NCBI GenBank assembly: GCA_020152595.1 | Contig: JAIGNY010003019.1 | Coordinates: 536,001 to 600,000, forward strand | From: Chiridota heheva | Taxonomy: Eukaryota; Echinodermata; Holothuroidea; Apodida; Chiridotidae | DNA: 64,000 nucleotides | Direction: 5' to 3' | Part shown: piece after piece, positions 1 to 12,599 of the stretch | Layout of the letters: each line of letters starts with the position of its first letter | Numbering within the stretch: position 1 is the stretch's first letter | Made by a program: the position numbers and the translations under genes | Notes under the pieces: model-generated | Told to the model about the DNA's origin: nothing | Seen by the model: only the letters and a program-made list of their open reading frames with translations | The model's database searches: none

Positions 1-124
1 AATCTTTGAAATGCAATAACTCCAAAACGGAAAACAACGCCAACATGATTTTTACACCACATAGTTTTTTTTATAATACTGTGTTCTTATATAGCGCAGT
101 ATCCATGCAGGTTGCATGCTCAAA

Positions 125-332
125 GCACTTAGAAATAGAACAAGATGGCAGCCAGCAAAGGCGCACAAGCCTGTACAATTTACCCGCTCCAATCCCATAT
201 GCTGAGTACCAAGGGAGAGGGCAGCAGGTCCCATTTTCTAAGTCTGTGGTATGACTCGACCAGGAATTGAACCCAAGACATTCCGGCTGTAAAGTGGGGT
301 GCTCTACTAATTGAGCTAACCAGTCGGTTTAA
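125..332 (-). mobile_element. tRNA-derived SINE, copy 1
   Basis: On the minus strand a tRNA-like head has an A box reading TAGCTCAATTAGTAGAGC (plus 301-318) and a B box GGGTTCAATTCC (plus 262-273). It is followed by a non-tRNA body containing CCTGCTGCCCTCTCCCTTGG and CTCAGCAT. The same body occurs at 17705-17870, also on the minus strand, so this is a dispersed family and not a tRNA gene. No acceptor stem can be drawn around the head. The 3' end is not sharply defined. Confidence 0.75.
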
Positions 333-1111
333 TAGTCCTCCGTTTTGAATATTCCTTTAACAGTCAGGATCACACTATATGAGCCAGAGGAGTTGAGGAA
401 AAGATAATTTTACTGGGGTTGAGAGTAGTCAGAGATTAATGAGCACAAATTTTACAAAGTGCTGCAATGATTGAAATTTTATTCCCCCTGAGGTTAGTTT
501 AGCAAAGTCAATTTGAACACTTTAACAGATGTGAATTTTGTCAGAAATCTGTTTAAATTTTCTGCAAAATTCACTGCAAAGAAAAAATCTGTACTTTTTA
601 TGTTGGATTTCCTCTGAAATTCACTGCCTTTAAATTCTCTCCAAACACCCAAAGGAATAATAAATGTGTTCCTGAGCTGTCACTTCTCCATAAAAGATAA
701 ACAGGCCTGGGCATTACAGAGAAAATGTATGACTTTTGGGGTTGGAAAGGTCAATCTGTGTTATTGTTTTGATAGCAAGGAAGTGATAAGAATGAAAATA
801 AATAAAAATAACAATAAAAAAAAAGTAAAAAACAGTGGAACTGTATTTGATGATTCCTATTTTTCAAAGTAGAGAGGGGGTGGAAGAGGAGGATTTATGG
901 TTTATGCATGCTGAAGGAAGGAGACTATTTTTGTTGGATTGAATACAATTGTTACAGACCTGCCAACCTTTAGGATCACCAAACTGTATTCTGAAACTAC
1001 AAAAATCGTATTTTTGAATAAAATTTGTACTCTTCAAACAAATTGTACAAAACAAAGGTTTACTGTGGCTGAAAAAAAATGACCACTGTACTTTCAGTTT
1101 CTCTTATTGTA

Positions 1112-1200
1112 CGAATCTGAATCTGAATTGTTTAAGTCGGCAAAATTAATCCTTCAAGGGGGCATGAACGCCAACCGAGCGTAAAAAGTATGAGTAAAAA
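1112..1200 (-). mobile_element. 3' tip of a CR1/L2-like LINE (same family as 38.6-40.45 kb)
   Basis: Read on the minus strand this fragment runs through TACTCATACTTTTTACGCTC and GGTTGGCGTTCATG, then CTTGAAGGAT and GACTTAA, and ends in ATTCAGATTCAG repeats. The end of the LINE at 40370-40449 carries the same words in the same order. This is therefore an extreme 5' truncation of the same family, keeping only the 3' tail and its hexamer terminus. It has no coding capacity. Confidence 0.8.
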
Positions 1201-1306
1201 AAAAAAAAACGCATTCTGGTGCCTAAAAACGTACAATCGTATTCTCAACATTTTCCCATATTAAATACGGCAAAATCGTACTTTTTGGCAGGTCTGTACA
1301 TACTTC

Positions 1307-1765
1307 ATGTGTAGAATAAATACTTTATAAAAAAAAAATTGTTTGTGGTGTTTTCATCAATCAGAGAGATGGTACTAACCTGGTTGAGTACATGCAACAT
1401 TGTTTTTATTTTATGCCTATTAATATTCTATTTCAAAGTTGAGTTGAACAAGAATAGATAATGTCCTGTTATATTGCTTTTACCATGGTCCCAAATAGTA
1501 GCTCAATGAAATTTTACTTGTAGAATACATACTTCATGAAGAAAAAAAAAAAATCTGTTTTTGCAGTGTTTTCATCAATCAGGGAGATGATAATAATAAC
1601 CTGGTACAGTACATGTAATATTGTTTTTATTTTATGCTTCTTAATATTCTCTTTCAAAGTTGAGTTGAACAAGAATAGATAATGTCCTGTTACCAGGGAG
1701 CTGTTACTCTTTGAGTGCTGTTATATTGTTTTTACCATGGTCCCAAATAGTAACTCAATGCTTTA
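1307..1765. repeat. Imperfect tandem duplication, period about 218 bp
   Basis: Two neighbouring units share TTTTCATCAATCAG (1351 and 1569), TGTTTTTATTTTATGC, GTTGAACAAGAATAGATAAT and TTTTACCATGGTCCCAAATA. The second unit has an extra stretch of about 30 bases (CAGGGAGCTGTTACTC). The units lie inside a CCDC102A intron or its downstream flank. No coding potential is seen. Confidence 0.7.
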
Positions 1766-2564
1766 ACAAATGAAATTCGAAGGATAAAGATGCTAAGAAT
1801 TGCATAAATGAGTTGTTATTCCAGGTTATGAATATAGTATAGGCCTATGTATAATATTACTTGAGCTAGAGAGCTAAAACAAAATGCATGAAATCAGCTT
1901 TTGTTTTTTTAAATTTTGAACATCTCTGACTGAAATACTTATTCAGAAATATGATATAAATGCACTTCTGCATAAAATGTGGAGAATGAAAACATACTTT
2001 TTGTGGGTGTAATAAATGATCACTTTTCCTATCTTAAGTTTACTGCACTGAGGAATAACAGGACCATATCAGCAAATGCATAAAGATCTGTACAAACAGA
2101 GAGTTGTTTTCCAAACTCAATCACTCTTTCATTAGGAAATAATTCAGAGCTGTCCCTGAAAAAGCACATGGAGATATAAATCTGTCCAACAATTACTACT
2201 ATCTGTGGATGTTTCTTTAGCCTTCACTGCAAGAATAATGTCCACCTACTAAGTGGAAAGATTTTAACAGCTGTAGTTTAAAGGTCGCTTCCGCAGTGTT
2301 AGTAAATACTACAGCAGTGAATTATCTTAAAGTTGAAAGAACAGCAGTACTTTTTTATTTTTAACAGATTTTTGCAGTGAATTTTTTAACAGGGGTGAAA
2401 ATTAACAGATTTTCAAAACGAAAATCTTTTAAAGTATTCATAGTGAGTTTAAAGCTTTTAGTTAAATTGTTAAGCTGCAAAAAAGGAGCACTTCCTAAAA
2501 ATATTTTGCTGGTGACGGGTGTGCATTGCATAATTTAAAATTTCCACTTGTCCTGGCATCTAGG

Positions 2565-3135
2565 CAGGAATTTGTTTACAGGTTTAGTTCAGTGGTCAAG
2601 CATGTCCATCTTATATCAAATCAGACTTTAAAAGAAACAAAATGGTGCAGAAAGCATTGCAAAATCTTATTCCGTTAAGGAGATATTTAAGTTTAAAGTT
2701 TGTAATCGTTTCTGTAGAAACGACTGAAATCAGACTAGTCGTGATGTCACAGCCTCAGATTCCTCAAAGTCTTTATGTATTTTAAAGAAAGTTTATTTAA
2801 TTTTTTCCCCTCAAACTTTCTTCAGGTGGTATAATATAAATACCCTTCCTAGATTCAGTTTTACTACTTTTTTGACATATTCCATAGTTATTCAGCCACA
2901 AAATCGCAGGACAAAATATGATAGAATTACATAATGACTTTGAGAAATCTGAGGCTCTGACATAGTCTGATTTCAGTCGTTTCTACACAAATGATACCAA
3001 ACTTTAAACTTAAATATCTCCTTAACGGAATAATTTTTTGAATGGTTTCTTCACCATTTTGTTTCTTTTGAAGTCCTCAGTCATATAAGATGGACATGCT
3101 TGACCCTGAACTAATCCTTTGAAGGAGTATTCCTG
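2565..3135. mobile_element. Foldback element: about 200-bp inverted arms, about 160-bp spacer
   Basis: The left arm (2565-2775) and right arm (2935-3135) are inverted copies. Shared words include CAAGCATGTCCATCTTATAT, GAAACAAAATGGTG, CCGTTAAGGAGATATTTAAG, TTTAAACTTTAAG-type runs and CTGAAATCAGACTA, in reverse order on the right. Both arms end at CAGGAAT/ATTCCTG. There is no ORF. The structure matches a foldback-type DNA transposon or palindromic MITE, and its transcript would form a long hairpin. Confidence 0.75.
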
Positions 3136-3599
3136 TGAATTTTCATTTTCATACATATGAGAGAGGACTATTAAAGAAATGGAATATTACTTTAACATTG
3201 CCATTTCAGCCCTACTACATTTTGATCCTTAATCTATTACCAAAGCCCTACTACAAAGGAGATACCGCTCATCATGCATGGATAAAAAATACTGTGATAT
3301 ATCACTATATCATGATGATATGATTAATATTTTTGGCATTCTCCTTAATATGTTTACATGTCAGCAGATATCATTTTCCCATAAAATGTAAGAGCTTAAA
3401 GGAAAGGAAGCATTCAAAAATCAAACATGCTGCAAATATTCAGTTGAAGTCACATTCATATAAAATGTTTTTGAAAATTTTGCTTTGAAATGCAGTTTAC
3501 ATGTGAATATAGCACACACCACATTAAGTTGGTCAGGGTATTTTGATACACTGAAAAAACAATATCAAAATAATCAACATATCGTAACAGCCCAAACTA

Positions 3600-3818
<219 letters not shown>

Positions 3819-6800
3819 CTACAAAGAACAATTTACAGACATGTTAAAAGCATCATCAGCTAAATTATGGCTTTTAATGTGCATAAACTCCTGCGTATAA
3901 TAGTCGTTGAAAAATCAAGACAGCACATCTACAGTACTTATGCTTGGTTGTTGCTTGTTAAGAATAAAAGGCACAGCAACAGTCCAAGTCAAACTGAGGT
4001 AAAAATGAAATCAGAGTGCTACGAAAAAAAGGAAAAGAGGATAAATATGAGAGCTAAGGGAGATATAAGATAGGACAAAGGAGAGGGAAGAAGTAAAGAA
4101 ATGAGAAGGGAAACTGGCATAAGGGTATACCAATTAAATATTGCGGAACATATTGTAGTTATGGATGTAACTACAGTAATGTTATAGAAAGGGTTTCTTC
4201 TGAAAGAGATCTAAGATGGAGTCATGGGGAGCCATGAATTGTATGTTTTGGGGAAGGTTAGAAATATATGATTAACTGATAGGTCAGTACTGCAGGTGTG
4301 ACAGAGGGGTTTAGGGGAGCCTGATCAGAGGTAAAAATGAGAAAAGTAGGTGTGACAAAGGCATAACTGTATAATAATAATGTCCTCTCTACTAGAGTAA
4401 AGTTTGTTAGATGTCTCTTGGTTCGAAGAGGTTTGCAAACATTCCTTTAGAGATTGAGAAATATTAAGACAAATTTTATGGCTACTCAAAGCTGGATTTT
4501 TTTTTTTATGTATGCAAAAGTTGAGATGAATGAATGGGTAGACATGCAAAAATCTATATGTAATTCTTTATAATCCTTTTCTTTCTTCCAGTCTTTAAAA
4601 ATGGGTAGAATGTCCTTCACACTTAGCTTATGATTGGGGTGGGACTGCAGAGGTCAAGAAACTTTTTGTGAAAACATATGAATCAGCCAGTCACCTTCAA
4701 AAATATAATGGTACTGACTTATACATACACCACAAATTTGTTTTATAAAACTATCTGTCAAATTGTAAGAGTTTGCTAGTACCATTCAAAAATCATGGCA
4801 CTGTACATGTAGATTACTAAGAAGCAATAGTTAAACATAAGAAAATAGAGAAGCCTGTCCATTAACACATCACAAATTCGCTCAAACTTTTTGTCAAATT
4901 ATAACAATTAGCTACTGCAGTCCCTTTCAAAAAATGATAATATTGACATAAAATTACCAGGAAACAATGGTTTAAGAAAAGACACATGATCCAAAAGGCT
5001 TATTAAAAACTTGTCCAGAAACCCCACAGCACAGAAACCATAATTCATCTACCAATTATCATCCTAAGTAGTTAGCTCAACATTTCTTTCAGGGATTTTG
5101 ATTTTAAGCAATCACATAAAAGCCAGATTTTGGTTTGGATACGAGTCTTATTTTTGCGGCATTCATCATATCCTGAGTGTTTCTTAGACATTTTGCTGAA
5201 TTGCCATGTTTACCTTACAAAGATCGATCCATGAATGCAACAACTCTTTCTTTGGTGCATAGTTTGAATGAAATTTGCATTCCAAAATTCACCAAAAATG
5301 ACTCCAAAATGTCAGTTTTCGTTCGGCGTAACCCTAATGAATTTAGCATATATAATAACATTGACTTTGAATCTGCCAGCAATTTTTTCTAAAAGATGGA
5401 AAATCTCATTACCATTGACTTTTCCATAGTCTGCAACACATCTTGATTTTATTAACTTTTTTTAAGATTATTATTCCACGTTTTTCGTCAAAACATCGAT
5501 CACTTTTGTGGATATTATATTGCAAGAACATTCATGAGTTTGTTGGATGATAATTTTGAATTTTTACCACTCAGAAAATTTAGTGAAAAAAAGGGTAAAG
5601 ATGCGCAGAAAAAGCGCACGTTATAACTGAGACTTGAAGAAGTTCTACCCACAGCCTGGGCACCCTGCGTATTAGTGCATGCTTTAACTGCCGAGAGTGT
5701 CAGTGTGTTTTTCACTGGCAGACCGGCGGACCAGCTTAGCTCAGGAAGCAAGCTATGGCCGCAAGTGTAACTAAAATGAGAATTTCGCTATTGGAAGATG
5801 ACATCGATATACAAACAATTTTTGCTTGATTAGTCACAATTTCTGTTTGATTAAGCATCTTAATTATCTTTATCATTTATTCCTAACTTACAACATTTGA
5901 ATTAATTGTTTATTCAATTGGAACTTGATGTGAGCAAAATTACAATTTTTGACCACAGTGAATTTGAAAAAGGAGTAGGCTTCAAATTTTGTTACATTTA
6001 ATTAAAAATTAATGTTCTGGCATCGTGTTTATATTCCCCTATAATGCGGTGGTCAAAAGACTTTGGCCCAAGTGGAATGGCCCAGCTTTATTTAGGAGGG
6101 CCATTCTGAGAAATATCTTCTGGAAAATGTTCTGGAATATATTACAACTTCAAAGACATCCAGACTCTATATTTGACACCTTCGCAACACATATTAAAAG
6201 CAAATATATCAAAAATAAATCAAATACATTTATAAGAAAATATTATCTCCGAACCACAATTCACTGAAAGTGCTGTGCAGCTACAGTATATAAAGCCAGC
6301 AATTAATTAGTGTGCTCACATGGTTAATCAATCATTTGTGTTAACGAAGTGTCCCTGCAGGAGAGTAAAACTTAGTGGAGATGGGGGTTTGAAATATGAT
6401 CTCCCGACTTGTTCCCTCTGCAACACGGGATTTGCGGGTATGGAGAGTAATAAACCAGTTACATCTTAATGCAATACATGTCCGATCGAAGCCTGTTATA
6501 CATCCCAACTATGCTTAACAATTTCTATATTAACACCTGAAATTTCAAACAGCTATAGAAATGCTACATGTACATTCTAATTTTGATAATATAACCTTTT
6601 CTTATTCTTATACTTTTTGATAATTTTTAAGTAATTTTAGCTGTTGCTGTCTGTTCTTGTTCATCTATAACTTTTAATATTCCAAATACATCTATTTAAA
6701 AACGCAGCTAAACCCACTTAATTTAACCTAATTTAATGCATGCCTTAAGGCGTGCAATATTTGTGAACCAATTTGAACACATGGCGTTGAACAAACAACT

Positions 6801-8559
6801 TTCATGGTACTTGCATCAATTAAGAAGCATTTCTTCGCAGCAAAATGGGAAAGATTCCGTGAACTTGCACCAATTGTAAGAAGTGTATATCTTCCTAGGA
6901 AAAATGAGAACACTTCAGTGGAGTGCTTGACAGAGTGTTCGTTGAAGTGCATCTTTCACTGACAAGTGGATCTGCAAATTCTGATTGGTGACGATATGAG
7001 ATTTTGATGAGCGTAAAAAACAAAATCATGCATAACATTTTAATTGCTCATATATTACAGTGCAACTTTGCGTCTTTAAAAATTAAATAGACGGGCCTGG
7101 CAGCATTAGCTAAATCGTGTAAAAAATGCAGTAAAAACCATCAAAATAGCTCAATATCCTATGAAAATCAACTAAAATTGACCATACATATTTTTACAAT
7201 TTTCTGATCTAAATATGTAAATTTTTAGGAAACTTGTGAGGTATGAATCTTAGCAGACCTCTTGATTGTCTTACATTAGCCTATTGTTATTAATCCGCTG
7301 CCACAATTCTTTGACATAAAGCAGTGTAAAGATCTGAGAAACATGTTCTGAATCATAGGGGGCCTAACAAACTTCCTACCAACTTGGGAATTACTTTTTA
7401 ATTTGTTTAAGAATGCTAACATTTTATCACGGATTTGTTACTTATTGTATAGCTAAGAAACTGTGAACATTGTTCTTTCATACATAACAAAAGTTACAAT
7501 TTTTGGTAAATTTTGGTGAAGTAATAACTCTAAGTAAGAAGAAATGAAGAAAGCTATATTTGATATTTCAAAAAGACTGTTTTTCTTTTTTCATGATTAA
7601 TTTGAAAGACAGGTACTGCATCTACACCTCTATAGACTCACTAACAAAGTGTTCAATTTCACCATGAAACTTGAGAAAGATCAAGGAGTGTTGATCAGAC
7701 GATGTGACAAGTGATGCAAATTATTAGTTTATCAAACTTGCATGTGTGCATGAACTACAGGTAAATACGTCTACCATTACCAGACTTGGCTCAGAATTTA
7801 AAATAAATTGGATAGCTTCGAAGGCCTAAACTTTACGAGCAGTTCAAAATTAATTACATGTATGAGTTCTACAGACAGGCCTTTGTACGTGTGACTCACT
7901 GGCCAGGCTTCCAGTATTTATCAGAGATAGAATACTTGAGGACGACAATCTTTTTCTCAACTCACTCTAAAATGTGTTTGTCACAAAGATATTCCATGAG
8001 AAATTTCCCTTCCGAATAACAGAGAGAGAGTTAAGAGTTGGTTTCATCACCTAAAAATTACAGAAAAAAGTTCAGTGTTCCAAACCATATGAAAAGGACG
8101 AAAAGAACAAAATTGTGAAGAAAGGATGAATTCAAACACATTTTTCCGTGGAGGAAGTATTCAAGTTTAAAAAACACAGCCTATAGTCAAGCAACTGTTA
8201 TTAACGATTTTTTAAAATTTATGATACAATTAACTTTAATCAATATCAAAACAATGCATTAATTATCAACTGTTCATTAAGTATAAGGATATTTTAATTG
8301 TTTCTGAAACTTATTGTGGCTGTTAAACATTGGAAATGTCGGGAAAGTATTAAAACAGAGTTGAGTAAAGTTCTGTAATTTACCATCTGAAGATGCGTCA
8401 AATTGTTTATTAAGGTTTGGGATATTTTGGGTCTGTTTGAACATTACTTATGCCAGGGATCAACTAAAACAGAGCAATAGTAAATGAGTAATTCCTGATC
8501 TGATTTAAAGAAATGTCAAAACATATTTTCAAGTGGATTTTTGCACTTTGTTGAGTGCT

Positions 8560-9410
8560 TACCGCCACCCGCTTGATAATTCCAACATTCCAATCTGCCT
8601 ATTGCCTAAATTTTGTAAAGTTCACCCTCATCCCCAAACAATTTATCTCAGAAACCCTAGACCGACCAAGTTTTATTCCCAAATCTCTTCCACATTTTTA
8701 ATCATGACAACAACGAGTGAACACACAATTACAATGACGGGCTCATCGCCTGCATATTCGGTTATGATAGTAACAATGCTATCACAAAATGCTTAGATAC
8801 GACCGACAAGAACACAGGTACGATATACGGACAGACATAACATCGACACCCAAGTCAATGTCCACAGCCTTTGATAACCAGTTGTGCAGTGCACTGGCGT
8901 ACTTTTAATGAGTATTTGTCATTTGCATTATAGACACTTCAGGGTTATGTACCTTCATTGTTTTCAGTTTTATTTAGTCTAAGCATTTATTGTTTGACTC
9001 CTTTTCAGGGAAGATTCACATTCCATCCTTTTTCATTCATGACAAATGTAATTGTTTTGATTTTCTTTGATACCCAACCACTAAATTTAATTTTCTTTAG
9101 AGTCCAGAAAATAGATTGTTTGGAAATCCTTTCAATGAATTCAATGTTCAGCACATTGCATTGGAAAGTTTGAACTAAAAGTTTGACACTCATCCCAAAA
9201 CAATCCCACCCCTCCATTTGTCCCCTTCCCCTGTTCCAATAAGTCTTAAATTGTAATCAACTCTTCCTTAAGCAGCAAATACAACACATACAAAATTTTA
9301 TCAAAATCCAATCATCAGTTCTTGAGATATCTTGATGGCAGAGAAACAGACAAACAAACAAGCACAGGTGAAAACATAACCTCCATCAACTTTCAATGGC
9401 AGAGGTAATT
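8560..9410 (+). repeat. Dispersed repeat family R1, copy A, ending in a GGAGG hairpin
   Basis: This copy matches the segment 12600-13770 in the same order: AGAAACCCT..GACC.ACCAAG, CATTGTTTTCAGT, AAGCATTTATTGTTTGA, AGATTCACATTCCA, GTCCAGAAAAT, CAGCACATT, and CCAATCATCAGTTCTTGAGATATCTTGAT. Both end with ACATAACCTCCATC..GG.GGAGGTAA, where CCTCC pairs with GGAGG. There is no ORF of note. It is probably a non-autonomous element of unknown class. Confidence 0.65.
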
Positions 9411-9905
9411 AGTTAAAGAAGTTTAATTAATTTTCAAATACCATTCATTGCAAAGTGAGGCTGTGACATCACTCTTCTACAAAAGACTTTCCACACCAGT
9501 TATTTTAATACAAACTCTCCATCAATTAACCTTTCCAGGTTATGAAATAGGCCACGCCCACCATAGCAACGCGGTAACTAGGTGGGGCAAACAAACCTCA
9601 ATCCGCAATCATGCATTACCAATGCATTGACATTTAGATTTTCGCAAGGCCTTTGTTTCATTTATGACACTTCTCCGAAACTTTTAAGTTATTAGCAAAA
9701 GGAATAAACAAAATTATGTTTGCTAAGTAAAGCAGCTGGCCCAAAAGTGCAATTTTTGTTTGCCATTTTGCCATCACTGAGTCTGTGTGCTCAGAAATTT
9801 GTTTTGTACAGTAAATTGCATTGACTACATGAGCATGTGCCTCTATCTAACTGCACTGTACCAGTACCGCGTAGGATGTTTGCCCCACTTAATTATGCAG
9901 ATTTT

Positions 9906-9982
9906 GTTGCTATGCAAAATAATGCTGTGATTGGTTGAAAAAGCTGTCAATCATCTAACAGACAGATTAATTGCATAGCAAC
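9906..9982. repeat. Perfect 12-bp inverted repeat (hairpin)
   Basis: GTTGCTATGCAA at 9906-9917 is perfectly complementary to TTGCATAGCAAC at 9971-9982, and CAGAT/ATCTG flanks extend the stem. The loop is about 53 bases. It may be the terminal repeat of a very small MITE. Confidence 0.6.
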
Positions 9983-10926
9983 GATCTGTCAAATTGGATA
10001 AACCTGATCATCGTTTCTAATCTGGCATCATGTCAACATACTCTCGTATTACCCGCAAAGATGAAACATTGGTCATTAAATTACATACAACTTTTGCAGG
10101 TTTATCATATCCAGTCATCAACAATATGTATACTGTACGTGTAAATTTACATGGGTAGAGAAAATATTGGAAGGTGAAAATTTAGCACAGTGCTGTGTGA
10201 ATCATATTGTGCTTGGTGATGTGTTTTACATGATATGAGCTGTAACTGGTATGATTGCTAGTAAAGGGATTCATAAAAAATAAATACAAATTAGACGTGA
10301 AGTATGAAAACTTGGAAAGTAAAGTGAAGGATTTTTTTTCTATTGTGGAGGGGGCAGAGCAATACAGGCTGGTCTTTCAAGTTGGTTGCATTATCTGAAT
10401 GTAATAAACATTTTAGTCTCTTTTAGACAAAATCTTTCACAACACAACATTTCTTATATTCGAATGAGGTTGTGATGTTTCAGGAAAATTGGAAACAATT
10501 CTGATAGGAAAGAAAGACAGATATACTAGAGAAATACTAACCAGACTATTGTTTTTGGTGCAAGATAGATGTAGCTGTGACACATGCAAGGGTGGATGGG
10601 GCAGGTGGGGGTGGGGACATTATTCAAAATGCTTATAACATTAACCAGCTAAATTTTTCACATGAAAATAATTCAAATGGGGGAGGGGGAGAAAAGATCT
10701 TCTTGTAAGAGAGGGATTGCCCCAAATGGTCTCCTTTTACTCCTGAAAAACACACTCCCTTCCAAAAACACCACCAATAAAATCGTGCATTTAATTGCAA
10801 ATAAACAAATAATTGTGATACATATATCTTGTAAATCCAACTACTTATACATGTACATCAGAAAATGTTTCCTGAAAGTACATTGGCGTTACAACCAATT
10901 TAAATATCTGAAATCTTCTACTGTAC

Positions 10927-11043
10927 CTCTTTTCTGAGGTCAGCGATCCTTCGATCCATGCAGTTTCTGGTAGAGGCCTCATCCTCCAGGTCTGACGTAA
11001 CCCTCACCAACTCCTGTTGATGAGCCTTCTTTGTTTGGGTCAA
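10927..11043 (-). CDS. CCDC102A: CCDC102A-like, third coding block
   Basis: This 117-bp exon (39 codons, phase 0/0) has a CAACAG acceptor and a GTACAG donor on the minus strand. It reads LTQTKKAHQQELVRVTSDLE and continues through DEASTRNCMDRRIADLRKE, matching the vertebrate CCDC102A stretch KEAHQDELGRM-EDLEDE---SSMDRKMAELR. The peptide is a continuous coiled coil. It joins in frame with the exons at 18643-18751 (upstream) and 3609-3818 (downstream), and the similarity is continuous across both junctions. That confirms the gene model. Confidence 0.9.
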
Positions 11044-11309
11044 CTGTTGATGGTGATAATAGTAAAATAAAATACTCAATAGTATTATGACATTACGCTA
11101 TATAAATACTACATGTTTATCTCACTATTATCATAACAACCATTTTTGTTTTCAATTTATAATGTATGCACTTTATGTTACTAGTCACCATTCCTACATC
11201 ATTAATTTCATCATTCTTTCCCACTTCCTTGAAGAAGACAGCAAGCTCAACATACTGTAACTACTTTGCAGTTTCTATGATTAAGTAGAAACCTAGCTTT
11301 GCCGTTTCA

Positions 11310-11765
11310 CAGGGGCGGCCTGCCCCACCACTCTATGGGCCCGCCCTACCCCCTGGAGGTCTGCCCTGCCCCTGGTGGTCTGCCCTGCCCTGATGAGAAC
11401 AATTTGTTTTTGGTTTTTTTAGATTTAATTTTTGTTTAAACTTGCATGTAATCTTAATTAGCCTCATAAAAGAAATACCTTACATGGATACAGAACACAG
11501 AATGATAGCAGTAGGCAATTGTCTTGTTTGGTTAATGACCTGGTTCTTATGAATCAGAATAACTCTATTCTGAGATGTATGATTATAGCTACAATCCCAG
11601 AGCTTCTGCACCAACCAGAGGATTGAGCCTTAAGGAGGCCCCTCAGGCTGGATTCCACGCCGAAAAGACGCAGCGCTTTGTGCGTGCATTAATGTGTCCC
11701 TTAAAAAGTCTAGCACCTGCCCCTTTTTAAATCAAGCTAGGGGTCTGATAAGGAACCACAATACA
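11310..11765 (+). repeat. Dispersed repeat family R2, copy A (inverted copy at 31790-32185)
   Basis: It starts CAGGGGCGGCCTG and is followed by C-rich CCTGCCC words. Next come a T-rich tract, AATACCTTACATG, ACAGAACACAGAATGATAGC, TGATTATAGCT and CCCAGAGCTTCT. It ends with GACGCAGCGCTTTG and GTCTAGCACCTGCCC. Every one of these is found in reverse complement order at 31790-32185. The CAGGGGCGG start resembles hAT-type termini, but no matching second terminus was identified. Non-coding. Confidence 0.75.
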
Positions 11766-12244
11766 AGGATTTGATTTGATTTATTTATTTGATTTGATTT
11801 ATTTTTATCTTCAGATCAGTTTACAACAACATATACATAAATCATAGCAAGAAGTTTGGACAATGGAATATTTAAAATCATTTTGTAAGAAACATGAGAA
11901 TAGATCTAAACAAACACTTACAGTAGCTATAAACATGTGATGTAGTAACTAACTGAAAGAAGATAAAGGACCAGAAATGAGTAATCTCTTCTAGTCTGGC
12001 CCTTGAAAATGAATAATAATAGTAAATTGGATTTGGATATAAGTGAATGATAGCTAATTTTCTGCCAAACACATTTCGAGTAATTCATTCTCCAGATGAG
12101 CAGAATCTCACGAGTCAAAATATGCTGTCAAGAATACCTCCAGTAGACACACGGTGGGTAGAAAAGGAAGAATTTGTTCGTGTTTTGCAAATCCTTGTCA
12201 GAAACTATAAAATTTCAATGCAGTGATACACTCCTCCCTCCTTT

Positions 12245-12590
12245 CCTCATACCCAGGATACAAAAATGCAATACAAAATATAATACAATAACAAATACAA
12301 AGAATACAATGAAAAAATACAATGACAAATAACATAAAAACAATACAAAATACAGTACAAAAAATACATATTAAAAAAATACAATGAAAAAATACAATGA
12401 CAAATAACATAAAAACAATACATATACAGTACAAAAAAATACAATAAAAAGTCCAATAAAAAATACAACAATACAATATACAAACAATACAAAATACAAT
12501 ACAAAATACAATAAAATAAATACAGTAAAAATAACATTAAAAAATACATCAAAAATCAATAAATAAAATGAAAAATACAATAAGAAACTT
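12245..12590. repeat. ATACAAT-type simple and satellite repeat
   Basis: Long runs of degenerate ATACAATAAAAA units give the minus-strand open frames their Phe/Tyr/Cys/Ile-only composition. A second block of the same repeat (12680-12860) follows a copy of the CCCTCGACCCACCAAGTTA segment. The whole block of about 270 bp therefore appears tandemly duplicated. Confidence 0.75.
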
Positions 12591-12599
12591 GAATTAGAA

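Larger units (their letters stand above)
3819..10926 (-). other. CCDC102A-like intron (7.1 kb)
   Basis: This intron lies between two phase-0 exons. The contents I recognise are a dispersed repeat at 8560-9410 and a short perfect hairpin at 9906-9982. Around 4690-5000 there is a weak tandem similarity built on CACAAATT/TGTCAAATT words. The rest (3850-8550 and 10000-10900) shows no gene-like reading frame. The short open frames at 5177-5392, 6025-6267 and 8533-8796 have no domain or splice support. Confidence 0.6.

Noticed and set aside
3135-3323. Various 60-90-codon ATG frames between genes (e.g. 3135-3323, 5177-5392, 26272-26466, 33286-33513, 41812-42021)
   Set aside because: The lengths are expected by chance, with no domain, no splice continuity and AT-rich codons.
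9380-9410. Helitron 3' end for the R1 family
   Set aside because: There is a terminal hairpin, but no CTRR terminus follows it and no Rep/helicase is present.
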